A stretch of 64,000 nt of DNA from an uncultured Bacteroidales bacterium (GTDB lineage Bacteria; Bacteroidota; Bacteroidia; Bacteroidales; Bacteroidaceae), in assembly GCA_902760965.1 (NCBI GenBank), contig CACWIN010000001.1, positions 1 to 64,000 on the forward strand. Reading direction: 5' to 3'. Position 1 is the stretch's first letter. Each line of letters opens with the position of its first letter. The notes beneath the pieces were generated by a model. The model searched no databases and was not told where the DNA came from. It worked only from the letters and a program-made list of their open reading frames with translations. The translations under genes were made by a program, and so were the position numbers. Shown here piece by piece: positions 45,507-53,616 of this stretch.

Positions 45507-45525
45507 TGCGACACTATTACTTTTT
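45485..45525 (-). terminator. Terminator of the GH97-lipoprotein unit
   Basis: AAAAAAGTAATAGTG pairs with CACTATTACTTTTT, a 14-base stem with flanking A and T tracts, about 110 bases after the lipoprotein gene stop. It overlaps the lysS promoter. Confidence 0.85.
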
Positions 45526-45633
45526 ACTTTGGCTATTACGGGGCTGAAGCCCCTACTTTGGCTTTTGGCGTTCGGGCCAAAGGCCTGCTCTAATCGTATT
45601 AAGCCAATAGCCAACAGCCAATAGCTAACAGCT
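45526..45633. repeat. TTGGCTA-type hairpin repeat, copy 5
   Basis: The copy begins ACTTTGGCTATTACG, then GGGGCTGAAGCCCC (a tight hairpin), TACTTTGGC, GGCCAAAGGCC, TCTAATCGTATT and finally AGCCAATAGCC units. The order and most bases match copy 6 at 53508. It lies between the lipoprotein gene stop and the terminator. Confidence 0.82.
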
Positions 45634-45636
45634 CAA

Positions 45637-46191
45637 TTAATTACCACCAAACATGCTGAAGATGGTGGCAAGTGATGACAGCGTGTTTGTTACACCGGCT
45701 GTAGTCTCAGAGATAGCCTGAACGGTATTGGCAACATTGTTGCTAGCAGTAGTGGCAGTCTGCTGAACCTGCTGAGCCTGCTGGCTCTGAGCTGCAGCAG
45801 TAAGTCCGGCAGCGGCAATGGCTGTAAGGTCTGTACCCTTAACAAGAGTCTGAAGAGTACTTGTAACAGGATTCGAGGTCTGCTGTGTTACAAGGTTGTT
45901 TGAACCAAGGATAAGACCTGCAGCAAAATCACCGTAGAACTTGCTCTTGTCATCAACATTCTTAAGGCCCTGGATGCCGTTTACAAGCTGAGCCATACTG
46001 ATAACATTGTTCAGATTGGCAAGGTCAACCTTACCGTCTGACTTGTACTGGGAATAGAGGCTCTTAAGAGCAGCTCCTGATTGCTGACCATTGGCAGAAC
46101 CGCTGTTGCTACCGCCCATGCCAAGAACTCCACACGATGCCGTAAGCACGCACAGTGCAATGACGGCAAAAATTGAAAAACACTTTCTCAT
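45637..46191 (-). CDS. Small exported lipoprotein of unknown function
   Basis: The 184 residues begin with a lipoprotein signal peptide (MRKCFSIFAVIALCVLTASC) and a Gly/Ser linker. The middle (about 45-130) is helical with SLYSQYKSDGKVDLANLNNV and FYGDFAAGLILGS; the end is rich in Ala, Gln, Thr and Ser (SQQAQQVQQ) and may be a flexible coiled coil. It lies 19 bases after the GH97 gene in the same direction, so it is likely in that operon. The role is not recognised. Confidence 0.75.
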   Translation of the reverse strand: MRKCFSIFAVIALCVLTASCGVLGMGGSNSGSANGQQSGAALKSLYSQYKSDGKVDLANLNNVISMAQLVNGIQGLKNVDDKSKFYGDFAAGLILGSNNLVTQQTSNPVTSTLQTLVKGTDLTAIAAAGLTAAAQSQQAQQVQQTATTASNNVANTVQAISETTAGVTNTLSSLATIFSMFGGN

Positions 46192-46210
46192 AACGCTATA
46201 AATTTGATAG

Positions 46211-48223
46211 TCACTTCATTATCATAGTAGCTCCACTTGGTTGCATCTCAAACTGATAAGGCTTTTTGGTCTTTAGTTTGAGAGTCTTGAGAGTGGGTTC
46301 CAATGTTTTCTTGTCATCAGTATAGAACTGAACATCACCATCACCCAGGAATGACAGATCAATCTTTGATTTGATAACCTGACCTGTAGCGTTCAGACCT
46401 GCCACGAACCAGCGGCCATCGGTACTCTTACGTGCCAGGATAACGTACTTGCCGGGATAACCGTCCAGGAAACGGGTTTCGGTCCAGGTGGTGGGAGCGT
46501 CACGCAACCAGTCCATGCAGATCTTGGGAGCATCCTCCAGGTTGTTTGGGCAGATGGCTATGTTCTGGATAGGATTCTGGAATATGACCTCGGTTGCAAT
46601 CTGGAATATGGGAGTGGTCTTTAGCTGTGAACCGCGGCCGCTGTTGGTCTTGTTCAGGATACGGTTCATAAAGCAACCGCCAAACTCCATGCAGCCCACA
46701 GTGTTGCGGATAAAGGGATGCAGGGTAGCCTTGAAAGCCTCCTCATCGCATGAGCCCTGTCCAAAGTACATGTTTTCCGATGCAAGCACGGCCTCGGAAC
46801 CTACATAGTTGGGATACATTCTCTCCCAGCCGCGAGGCAGTGTGCAGCCGTGGAATATGCACATTATTCCGTGGTCATTGGCATCGCTCAGGACCTCCTC
46901 GTAAAGACGGATGGTCTCCTGTTTGTCGCCGCCCCAGAAATCAACCTTGATTCCCTTGCAACCAACCTTTTCCAACCAGGCCATCTCTTTTTTGCGGATA
47001 ATGGAGTTGTCCATCTTGCAGATAGGACTCTGTACTATATCGTTCCAGTAACCGCTTGAACTGTACCACAGGAACACATCAACCTTCTTGGAGTTGGCGT
47101 ATTTTATAAGCTGCTCCATACGCTCATAGCCTATATTCTCATCCCAACCGGCATCAATCAGGATATACTCCCAACCCATCTCGCTTGCCAGATCAATGAA
47201 CTTGACCTGATCGTCCCAGTTGCATGATGCATCCTGCCATACAATCCAGCTCCAGGTGCTGCGACCGTACTTGTAATCATGATGTGCCTCATAAAGCGGT
47301 TCCACATAATCCCACATTACTGTGGTCTCTACTATCGGTTTGAGGTCAGCACCCACGGTGATTGTACGCCATGGAGTTGAACCCGGCAGACGGAATGCGG
47401 GGCATACGGTACCTATGCCGTTGTTCTCATCGGGCATGGGGAACTCTATCTTATAGGTATTGTCCTTGCAGTCACCCAGACGTGATGCGCAGTAGCTGCT
47501 GCTTACACCGGTCTCGGAAAGCAGCACCCAACCGTTCTGTCCTATATGGAACAGGCCGGGGAATGTGTAACCGTGACCGTACTGTGAACGGACATTCATC
47601 TCTCCGTCATTTGAGTAACCCTCCTCATAGCTGGGCTTGCTGCGCTGCCATCCAATCATGGCGTCGCTTTGGGGAGTAAGGAATGTGGTGGTACCGTCGG
47701 GGAAACGGAAACCGGTATTCTCAAACAGTACGCGTGTGCTGGCACGTTGACGGGGTTTGGGAATGTTATAACGGATAGCTATGTCATTATTACTTACACG
47801 GAACTCAAACTCTATGTTCTGGCGGGCCGCATTCTGCAATTCTATTACAGCGGCATTGTATGCATGACTTACATGGGCTGTCTTGATACGGTCCATTGTG
47901 TAATCCACCTGAGCGCTCTCAGTATTGCATTGAACCAGACTCAGATTCTTGGTAAAGTCGCCGTTACCGGCCTCACGTCCCTGAGGAAGGCCCTCAAGAG
48001 TCGGTTTGGAGCCCATGTCGAGCATAATTCCTATAGGTGAATCCTCCAACATCTGCTTGCCGTCATACTTGACGGAATAGGTTGGATTCTCGGTTCCTGT
48101 CAGATTGAACGATACAACCAGACGGCCGTCGGGACTTTTAAGGTCGGGTACACCTGCACTCTCCTGAGCACTTATGCCCAGGACAAACAGGGCCATTGCT
48201 GCTGCAAAAAACACTCTTCTCAT
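46211..48223 (-). CDS. Glycoside hydrolase family 97 (probable retaining alpha-galactosidase type)
   Basis: The 670-residue enzyme has a signal peptide (MRRVFFAAAMALFVLGISAQ), an N-terminal beta-super-sandwich (about 25-280; LKSPDGRLVVSFNL), a catalytic barrel with YILIDAGWDE and GIKVDFWGGDKQE, and a C-terminal beta domain (GDGDVQFYTDDKKT). Known GH97 members are inverting alpha-glucosidases (SusB) or retaining alpha-galactosidases; the latter have a nucleophile aspartate in a position like the one in KVDFW here. I therefore lean to the retaining type, acting in the periplasm. No SusC/SusD pair is adjacent. Confidence 0.9.
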   Translation of the reverse strand: MRRVFFAAAMALFVLGISAQESAGVPDLKSPDGRLVVSFNLTGTENPTYSVKYDGKQMLEDSPIGIMLDMGSKPTLEGLPQGREAGNGDFTKNLSLVQCNTESAQVDYTMDRIKTAHVSHAYNAAVIELQNAARQNIEFEFRVSNNDIAIRYNIPKPRQRASTRVLFENTGFRFPDGTTTFLTPQSDAMIGWQRSKPSYEEGYSNDGEMNVRSQYGHGYTFPGLFHIGQNGWVLLSETGVSSSYCASRLGDCKDNTYKIEFPMPDENNGIGTVCPAFRLPGSTPWRTITVGADLKPIVETTVMWDYVEPLYEAHHDYKYGRSTWSWIVWQDASCNWDDQVKFIDLASEMGWEYILIDAGWDENIGYERMEQLIKYANSKKVDVFLWYSSSGYWNDIVQSPICKMDNSIIRKKEMAWLEKVGCKGIKVDFWGGDKQETIRLYEEVLSDANDHGIMCIFHGCTLPRGWERMYPNYVGSEAVLASENMYFGQGSCDEEAFKATLHPFIRNTVGCMEFGGCFMNRILNKTNSGRGSQLKTTPIFQIATEVIFQNPIQNIAICPNNLEDAPKICMDWLRDAPTTWTETRFLDGYPGKYVILARKSTDGRWFVAGLNATGQVIKSKIDLSFLGDGDVQFYTDDKKTLEPTLKTLKLKTKKPYQFEMQPSGATMIMK

Positions 48224-48274
48224 AACTAGTCAGTTTTCTTATAACACTATTTGATTAAATTGAAAAAAAGCATA

Positions 48275-49138
48275 TCAGAATATCCTGAAACAAAGGCGCA
48301 AAGTCAGTTGAGGATAAATTGGGTATTTGTTTACATAATCCAGTATCTCTTCGGCGTCACTACCAAAAGATGAACCTACAGACTTAAGCTCCACCTCTTT
48401 ATCCTGACAATAGAGAACCGAATTATGATATATCATGGCACCAACCTCAAACTGCAATCCAATCCTGCCGTTTGGAACGCAACGCCCCATACCAAGTCCC
48501 AAATAATACTTAAAAGGATCCATCTTGAACTCGGCACACATGTTTCCGCTTCCGTCAATTTCTCTTACAGGATAACTCTCCTGGCCTATCTTTAAAGCTA
48601 TTTCCCTTTCCGGTTGGGTTGGATTTAAATTATGTTCAGTCTCATTAAGTTCCTTAAGGGCTGCCCAGTCATTTGGGGTTGTGTTTCCGCTTAACTTAAT
48701 AAAGGGATCGTCTTTATGGCTGTCAGGGGTATAGTAAACGCCTCCTGATATGTAGAATCGTCCTGAGGTAAAAGGATACCAGTTGATCATTGCCTTTATA
48801 TTGGTAAGCCCTGCCTGAAGACCTGCATCAATAACCGCCTCATCGCCAAACTTGTTCTTGAATGTATGTAAATGAGCAGCTTCGATATCATTCTGTGCCT
48901 GCTTAAGATCCTTGGTATCAATAGACATGCTGGTGCTGAACAGGTCGCCCGACGGTGCCCAGTTATAACCGGCCTTAAGGACCAGATGCTTCTGCACAGG
49001 AACCGCCACCTCAACTCCAAAGCCATGAAGTCCGGCCTCGGCATCGATTGAAAGATGGCGGAAAGCTTCCATATTTACCTGTGCCGATGCACATAACGCC
49101 ATTACAGCCAGGAGCATTGTTAAGAATACTTTTCTCAT
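48275..49138 (-). CDS. Predicted outer-membrane beta-barrel protein
   Basis: A longer frame starts at 49270, but the ATG at 49138 (MRKVFLTMLLAVMALCASAQ) gives a clean signal peptide and a 287-residue protein, and keeps the frame out of the tRNA promoter. The mature part has alternating strands (FGVEVAVPVQKHLVLKAGYN, GRFYISGGVYY, RIGLQFEVGAMIYH) and ends with LTLRLCFRIF, a typical barrel C-terminus with a final aromatic residue. It is probably an outer-membrane protein. I do not recognise a specific family. Confidence 0.75.
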   Translation of the reverse strand: MRKVFLTMLLAVMALCASAQVNMEAFRHLSIDAEAGLHGFGVEVAVPVQKHLVLKAGYNWAPSGDLFSTSMSIDTKDLKQAQNDIEAAHLHTFKNKFGDEAVIDAGLQAGLTNIKAMINWYPFTSGRFYISGGVYYTPDSHKDDPFIKLSGNTTPNDWAALKELNETEHNLNPTQPEREIALKIGQESYPVREIDGSGNMCAEFKMDPFKYYLGLGMGRCVPNGRIGLQFEVGAMIYHNSVLYCQDKEVELKSVGSSFGSDAEEILDYVNKYPIYPQLTLRLCFRIF

Positions 49139-49253
49139 ATTGTATTTCAGCATAATTGCCACTCCGTTTACCTTATTATATACTTGTCCTATATACAAGT
49201 GCAAAAATAATCCATTATTATTCAGCGTGAAAAAAAATCCTAAAATAATTGCG

Positions 49254-49261
49254 TAACTTTG
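49254..49261 (+). promoter_or_regulatory. -7 element for tRNA-Arg
   Basis: TAACTTTG matches the TAnnTTTG consensus and ends 10 bases before the tRNA 5' end. The -33 element is not evident. Confidence 0.5.
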
Positions 49262-49271
49262 CGCCCGCAAT

Positions 49272-49345
49272 GGCCCCGTAGCTCAGTTGAATAGAGCGTC
49301 AGATTCCGGTTCTGCAGGTCTTGGGTTTGAGTCCCAACGGGGTCA
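49272..49345 (+). tRNA. tRNA-Arg (anticodon CCG)
   Basis: The 74-base sequence folds as a normal cloverleaf: acceptor GGCCCCG with CGGGGTC and discriminator A, D arm with GCTC/GAGC, anticodon stem CAGA/TCTG with loop TTCCGGT (anticodon CCG, reads CGG), and T arm TTGGG/CCCAA. CCA is not encoded. A strong terminator hairpin follows immediately. Confidence 0.95.
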
Positions 49346-49388
49346 CAAGCAAAACCGGGAGTCATGAATTGACCCCCGGTTTTGCTTG
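49346..49388. terminator. Terminator after tRNA-Arg and before the lipoprotein gene end
   Basis: CAAGCAAAACCGGG and CCCGGTTTTGCTTG form the lower part of a 19-base stem with one mismatch and a 5-base loop. It lies between tRNA-Arg and the convergent lipoprotein gene, so it can serve both. Confidence 0.85.
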
Positions 49389-49405
49389 TTCAGATAACTT
49401 CCTCC

Positions 49406-50980
49406 TTAATCCCTATCCCGTACCGGCAAAATATTAAACCCATAATCCCCATAAGACAAAGTGTAATTGATAAAACGCCATTCATTGTCTCTCAATTCAC
49501 CATTGTATTGACCGCTGGGCGTAATCAATTCCATGTAATTGTTAGGTTCATAAAGGGTCATATACTTATATGACATAATAACGGTATCAACCGAAATCAT
49601 ACCTTCTTCAATAAGCTGAGGATATAATACCGTCGATGAAACACCTTGAGCATCGGGATGAATCTCAAAGTATTCTTCGGCCAGTTCATTCATTCTGTCC
49701 ATCACGTCTTCACGATCGGCTATATAATACATTGAAACTCTCTTGACAGGTTCCGAGACAGTTAGATCGGCCGCAATAAAATCAATATATGCATAGTTGC
49801 TGTAAACTGTAGCCTTGCGGGTGTATGCATAGCAATAACCTGTTTGCGGAAGAACAATTTCGCCATTGCTGTTTGAAAGTCTTAGCTTTGTCTTATATGG
49901 GTCACTTGCCCCTACTGGGTTAATCTGTACTTTTGACAACAACTCATTGATCTCTTCTCTGGTAGGTATTCTCCATTTGCCGCCAAGTCTCTTTTTTGCC
50001 GCATCATATTCGGTTCCGCTAATGTTTTCGGGGCATTCTTCGTTAAAATAGCCTGAATTGTCAACAAAAGCATACTTTCCGCCCATCTTTACAGGATCAA
50101 CCAGACCAAAGCGGTAGTAATCACCGTGTTCATCGTCCGATTCGGCACCAAGGAAATACTTTGACCAAAGTACCGATGTTCCCATATCAACGGTAGCCTC
50201 ATCATAATTACGTGTGCTAAAGCTCTTTGTCTCACCAAATATGGTATCGGTGGTTTTTACGGTCAGGAATGGACGGAAATGATACTCGGTGCTGGCATTG
50301 AGCGACGACAGCTTAACCTCAAAAGAGCCCGAAACCACGTTACCCTCAGGAACTATCTCCAGGCCGTCATTCAGATCCTGGTCTGCCTGGGAATACTGTA
50401 CGCCAAAAGAGCAGAACTTACCGTCAACCGAATCAAGGTTCAGGATCTGGCTCTTGGTATTGGCGGCAAAGAAGAACGGATCCCCTGTACCAAGATTTGT
50501 GACTACAGGATTGAAATCTTTGGTTTTAATGGTCCTGATCTTTCCCATTTTCCTGTTTTCGCCAAATTCATTCTCAAAATATGCACAAATGTAGTATTCT
50601 TTATTGGGAGTAAGGCCTTCCATAAGAATATTGAATCCGCCTCGGCCATCCAGATTGACAACACGCTTTCTAGTCAACTTGGAACTTGACACCTGCTTAT
50701 TGTCAGAATATACCACCGAATTGTCGCCCCCAAGCCATCTGGCAAAAAGGTCATCGGTATTGTCCCCTTTCTCGCAATAGAACACCCCGAATTTTCCATA
50801 GGTCTGGTCCGCTTCACTCAGGCCATTGAACTGGGATTGGACACTAATGGTAAAGGCCGATGAAACGACCTCCTTTTCTACTACATCCTCAATTATAACT
50901 ACTTCGGTAGTTTTTTCGTCATTACAGGAGCTTAAGGCAATTAAGCAAACAGCAGCTCCAAAAACAGATAATTTTTTCAT
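49406..50980 (-). CDS. Lipoprotein with Fn3-like and Fibrobacter-type paralogous domain, copy 1
   Basis: The 524 residues start with a lipoprotein signal (MKKLSVFGAAVCLIALSSC). Two Fn3-like beta domains follow (with LTPNKEYYICAYFENEFGEN and NASTEYHFRPFLTVKTTDT). Then comes a domain with ATVDMGTSVLWSKYFLGAES and LGGKWRIPTREEINELLSK, the hallmark of the Fibrobacter succinogenes major paralogous domain. It ends with YGFNILPVRDRD. It is probably exported to the cell surface. Its neighbour at 51136 is a close paralogue in tandem. Function is unknown. Confidence 0.85.
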   Translation of the reverse strand: MKKLSVFGAAVCLIALSSCNDEKTTEVVIIEDVVEKEVVSSAFTISVQSQFNGLSEADQTYGKFGVFYCEKGDNTDDLFARWLGGDNSVVYSDNKQVSSSKLTRKRVVNLDGRGGFNILMEGLTPNKEYYICAYFENEFGENRKMGKIRTIKTKDFNPVVTNLGTGDPFFFAANTKSQILNLDSVDGKFCSFGVQYSQADQDLNDGLEIVPEGNVVSGSFEVKLSSLNASTEYHFRPFLTVKTTDTIFGETKSFSTRNYDEATVDMGTSVLWSKYFLGAESDDEHGDYYRFGLVDPVKMGGKYAFVDNSGYFNEECPENISGTEYDAAKKRLGGKWRIPTREEINELLSKVQINPVGASDPYKTKLRLSNSNGEIVLPQTGYCYAYTRKATVYSNYAYIDFIAADLTVSEPVKRVSMYYIADREDVMDRMNELAEEYFEIHPDAQGVSSTVLYPQLIEEGMISVDTVIMSYKYMTLYEPNNYMELITPSGQYNGELRDNEWRFINYTLSYGDYGFNILPVRDRD

Positions 50981-51071
50981 ATCGGATAACTATTGAATGA
51001 ATACTGCTGCAAATAAACTAAAAAATATCGTTAAACTAAAATGAATAGTTGAAAATTTTAAAAATAAAAAT

Positions 51072-51098
51072 AAAACTGCCCCAAATAAGGACAGTTTT
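51072..51098 (-). terminator. Terminator of the second paralogous lipoprotein gene
   Basis: AAAACTG (51072-51078) pairs with CAGTTTT (51092-51098) around a 13-base loop, after the stop at 51136 on the reverse strand. A/T tracts flank it on both sides. Confidence 0.65.
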
Positions 51099-51135
51099 AT
51101 CACTTTACAGCTCTATGTAAGGGCTAAATCAGTTA

Positions 51136-52719
51136 TTACTCATCGTCTCTGTCACGAACAGGAAGAATGCAATAGCCATAATCTGCATAAGACATATATG
51201 AACTTCTGATTTTCCAAGCTCCATCATACAATTCTGGTCCAATAAATGTATTATTACCCGGACCTATATAATCCATGTAATTATTAGGATAATAGCGAGT
51301 AAAATACCTGTATTGTCTGGTAATAGTGTCCATAGTTACCAGACCTTGGTCAATAAGAGGTTCAAGTATATCTCTCAGGTAAATGACTGAAGCGTCCGGA
51401 TGTTCCTCAAGATAAGCATCAATCAACTCATCCAACTGATCGTCATCAAGGGTATAGTTATAGTAGATATCAGTATATGGTTCCGAGACATCCATATCTG
51501 CTGCCATAAAATACATCATGCCAGTCCTATCATATTTTCTTACCTTACGTGAGTATGCGTAACAATAATCAGTTTGTGGAAGTATCATGGAATTACCGTT
51601 TTCACTAAGCAGTTTCAGTTTTGTCTTGTAGGGATCCGAGTTACCGATTGTTGAAATACTCACTTTGTTCAATAATTCTTCAATCTCTGCTCTGGTAGGA
51701 ATTCTCCATTTACCGCCAAGTCTCTTGGATGCAGCGTCAAATTCGGTTCCGCTTATATTCTCGGGACAAGCATCGGTAAAATAACCGGATTTGTCAATAA
51801 GGGCGAACTGACCACCCATCTTTACTGGTTCCACCTGGCCAAAACGATAAAAGTCACCTGGCTGGTCATCCGATTCGGCGCCAAGGAAATACTTTGACCA
51901 AAGAACCGATGTGCCCATATCTATGGTTGCATCATCATAATCACGGGTACTGAAATTTTTAACAGTACCAAAAATAGTATCATTGCCCTTAGCAACCGAC
52001 AGGAAAGGTCGGAACTGATATTCAGTGTTGGGATTAAGCGAAGTTATTTTCACCTCAAAAGAACCTTGTACAACATCAGCATCAGGAAGAATTTTGTATC
52101 CTTTAGTCAAATCCTCGTCTGACAACGAATACTGTACGCCAAATGAGCAATACTTTCCGTCAACCGAATCAAGATTCAGCAACTCACTCTTGGTATTGGC
52201 CGAGAAAAAGTTGGAATCCCTTATACCAAGATTATTGAGTACAGGACTGAATTCCTTGGTTTTTACAGTCTGGATCTTGCCTATTTTACGGTTTTCGCCA
52301 AACTCGTTCTCAAAATAAGCACAAACGCTGTACTCTTTATTTGGAGTTAGTCCTTCAAGAAGGATATTGAAAGAGCCCTTACCGTCAAGATTGACAACAC
52401 GCTTTCTGGTCAACTTGGAACTTGACACTTGCTTATTGTCAGAATATACAACGGTATTATCTCCTCCAAGCCATCTTGTAAAAAGGTCATCGGTCTGAGC
52501 ACCTTTCTCACAATAAAAGACTCCAAACTTTCCGTAAGTCTGGTCAGCATCACTAAGGCCGTTGAAAGCGGTTTGAACTCTAATGGTAAAGGCCGAGGTA
52601 ATAATTTCCTTTTCTACAACATCCTCTACATTCTTTACCACATCGGCAGCCTTGTCATCATTACAGGAACTCAAGGCAATCATGCAAACAGCAGTTCCTA
52701 AAACAAATAATTTTCTCAT
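51136..52719 (-). CDS. Lipoprotein with Fn3-like and Fibrobacter-type paralogous domain, copy 2
   Basis: The ATG at 52719 (MRKLFVLGTAVCMIALSSC) gives a lipoprotein signal and 527 residues. The layout equals that of copy 1: Fn3-like regions (LTPNKEYSVCAYFENEFGEN), then MGTSVLWSKYFLGAESDD and LGGKWRIPTRAEIEELLNK, then a C-terminal YGYCILPVRDRDDE. Whole stretches such as SDNKQVSSSKLTRKRVVNLD are identical in both copies, while the central and C-terminal loops differ. This indicates a recent tandem duplication with later divergence. Each copy has its own terminator. Confidence 0.85.
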   Translation of the reverse strand: MRKLFVLGTAVCMIALSSCNDDKAADVVKNVEDVVEKEIITSAFTIRVQTAFNGLSDADQTYGKFGVFYCEKGAQTDDLFTRWLGGDNTVVYSDNKQVSSSKLTRKRVVNLDGKGSFNILLEGLTPNKEYSVCAYFENEFGENRKIGKIQTVKTKEFSPVLNNLGIRDSNFFSANTKSELLNLDSVDGKYCSFGVQYSLSDEDLTKGYKILPDADVVQGSFEVKITSLNPNTEYQFRPFLSVAKGNDTIFGTVKNFSTRDYDDATIDMGTSVLWSKYFLGAESDDQPGDFYRFGQVEPVKMGGQFALIDKSGYFTDACPENISGTEFDAASKRLGGKWRIPTRAEIEELLNKVSISTIGNSDPYKTKLKLLSENGNSMILPQTDYCYAYSRKVRKYDRTGMMYFMAADMDVSEPYTDIYYNYTLDDDQLDELIDAYLEEHPDASVIYLRDILEPLIDQGLVTMDTITRQYRYFTRYYPNNYMDYIGPGNNTFIGPELYDGAWKIRSSYMSYADYGYCILPVRDRDDE

Positions 52720-52838
52720 ATTGATAACTGTTAATATATAATGTGTGCACAAAGGAACAACAAATATAGGTTAATGCAAAATAAAAAGAGCGCAATAAAG
52801 CCAAAAAAGGGCAAAAGTGTCCAAAAATTGGACAGTCG

Positions 52839-53501
52839 TTACCACTCAACAGGTGTCATTCCATGACCGGCAAGCCACTCGTTGGCCTGACTGAAATGGT
52901 GATTGCCAAAAAATCCGTTGTATGCCGATAAAGGTGACGGATGAGCGCTGCTAAGCACCAGATGTCTTGAGCGATCTATTATGGCCCCTTTCTTTTTGGC
53001 ATATCCTCCCCAAAGGATAAAGACCAGATTATTGCGTGATGCGTTCAGTTCACGGATCACAGCATCGGTAAACTCCTCCCAGCCACGCCCCTGATGGGAA
53101 CCAGCCTGACCCGCACGAACGGTGAGAGTGGCATTGAGTAGGAGTACCCCTTGGCGTGCCCAACGGGTCAGGTCTCCGCTCACAGGCACTGGTTTACCCA
53201 AATCGTCACTGATCTCCTTGAAAATATTCCTTAGCGAAGGCGGGAACGGTACCCCATCCTGAACCGAAAAGCAAAGGCCGTGAGCCTGTCCTGGTTCATG
53301 ATAGGGATCCTGTCCTATTATTACGACCTTTACCTTATCAAAGGGACACAGGTCAAAGGCTCGGAAAATGTTGCCGCCTTTGGGATAGACCGTAGCATGG
53401 GCATACTCATCCCGTACAAAGTCTGTCAAGGCCTTAAAGTAAGGCTTGTCAAACTCTGACTGCAGGTGCTCTTTCCAGCTTGGGTCTATCTTTACGTCCA
53501 T
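52839..53501 (-). CDS. ung: Uracil-DNA glycosylase, family 1
   Basis: Ung removes uracil from DNA. The 220-residue length is typical. All five family motifs are visible: the catalytic water-activating GQDPYHEPGQAHGLCFSV, the uracil-stacking FPPSLRNIFKEI, LLLNATLTVRAGQAGSH, FILWGGYAKKKG and the Leu loop HPSPLSAYNGFFGNHHFS with the catalytic histidine. It is followed by a spacer to the paralogous lipoprotein and preceded by hairpin repeat copy 6. Confidence 0.97.
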   Translation of the reverse strand: MDVKIDPSWKEHLQSEFDKPYFKALTDFVRDEYAHATVYPKGGNIFRAFDLCPFDKVKVVIIGQDPYHEPGQAHGLCFSVQDGVPFPPSLRNIFKEISDDLGKPVPVSGDLTRWARQGVLLLNATLTVRAGQAGSHQGRGWEEFTDAVIRELNASRNNLVFILWGGYAKKKGAIIDRSRHLVLSSAHPSPLSAYNGFFGNHHFSQANEWLAGHGMTPVEW

Positions 53502-53507
53502 GTTTTT

Positions 53508-53610
53508 ACTTTAGCTGTTACGGGGCTAAAGCCCCTACTTTGGCTGTTGGCTTTCTGGCCAAAGGCCCGTTCTAATCGTATTGAGCCAATAGCTAATAGC
53601 CAATAGCCAT
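53508..53610. repeat. TTGGCTA-type hairpin repeat, copy 6
   Basis: The copy begins ACTTTAGCTGTTACG, then GGGGCTAAAGCCCC, TACTTTGGC, GGCCAAAGGCC, TTCTAATCGTATT and AGCCAATAGCTAATAGCC. The whole asnA-ung gap (53502-53616) is this repeat, nearly the same as copy 5 about 8 kb away. Confidence 0.82.
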
Positions 53611-53616
53611 AGTCAT

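Noticed and set aside
49272..49345. tRNA-Arg as an attachment site of an integrated element
   Set aside because: No integrase gene and no direct repeat of the tRNA 3' end were seen nearby.
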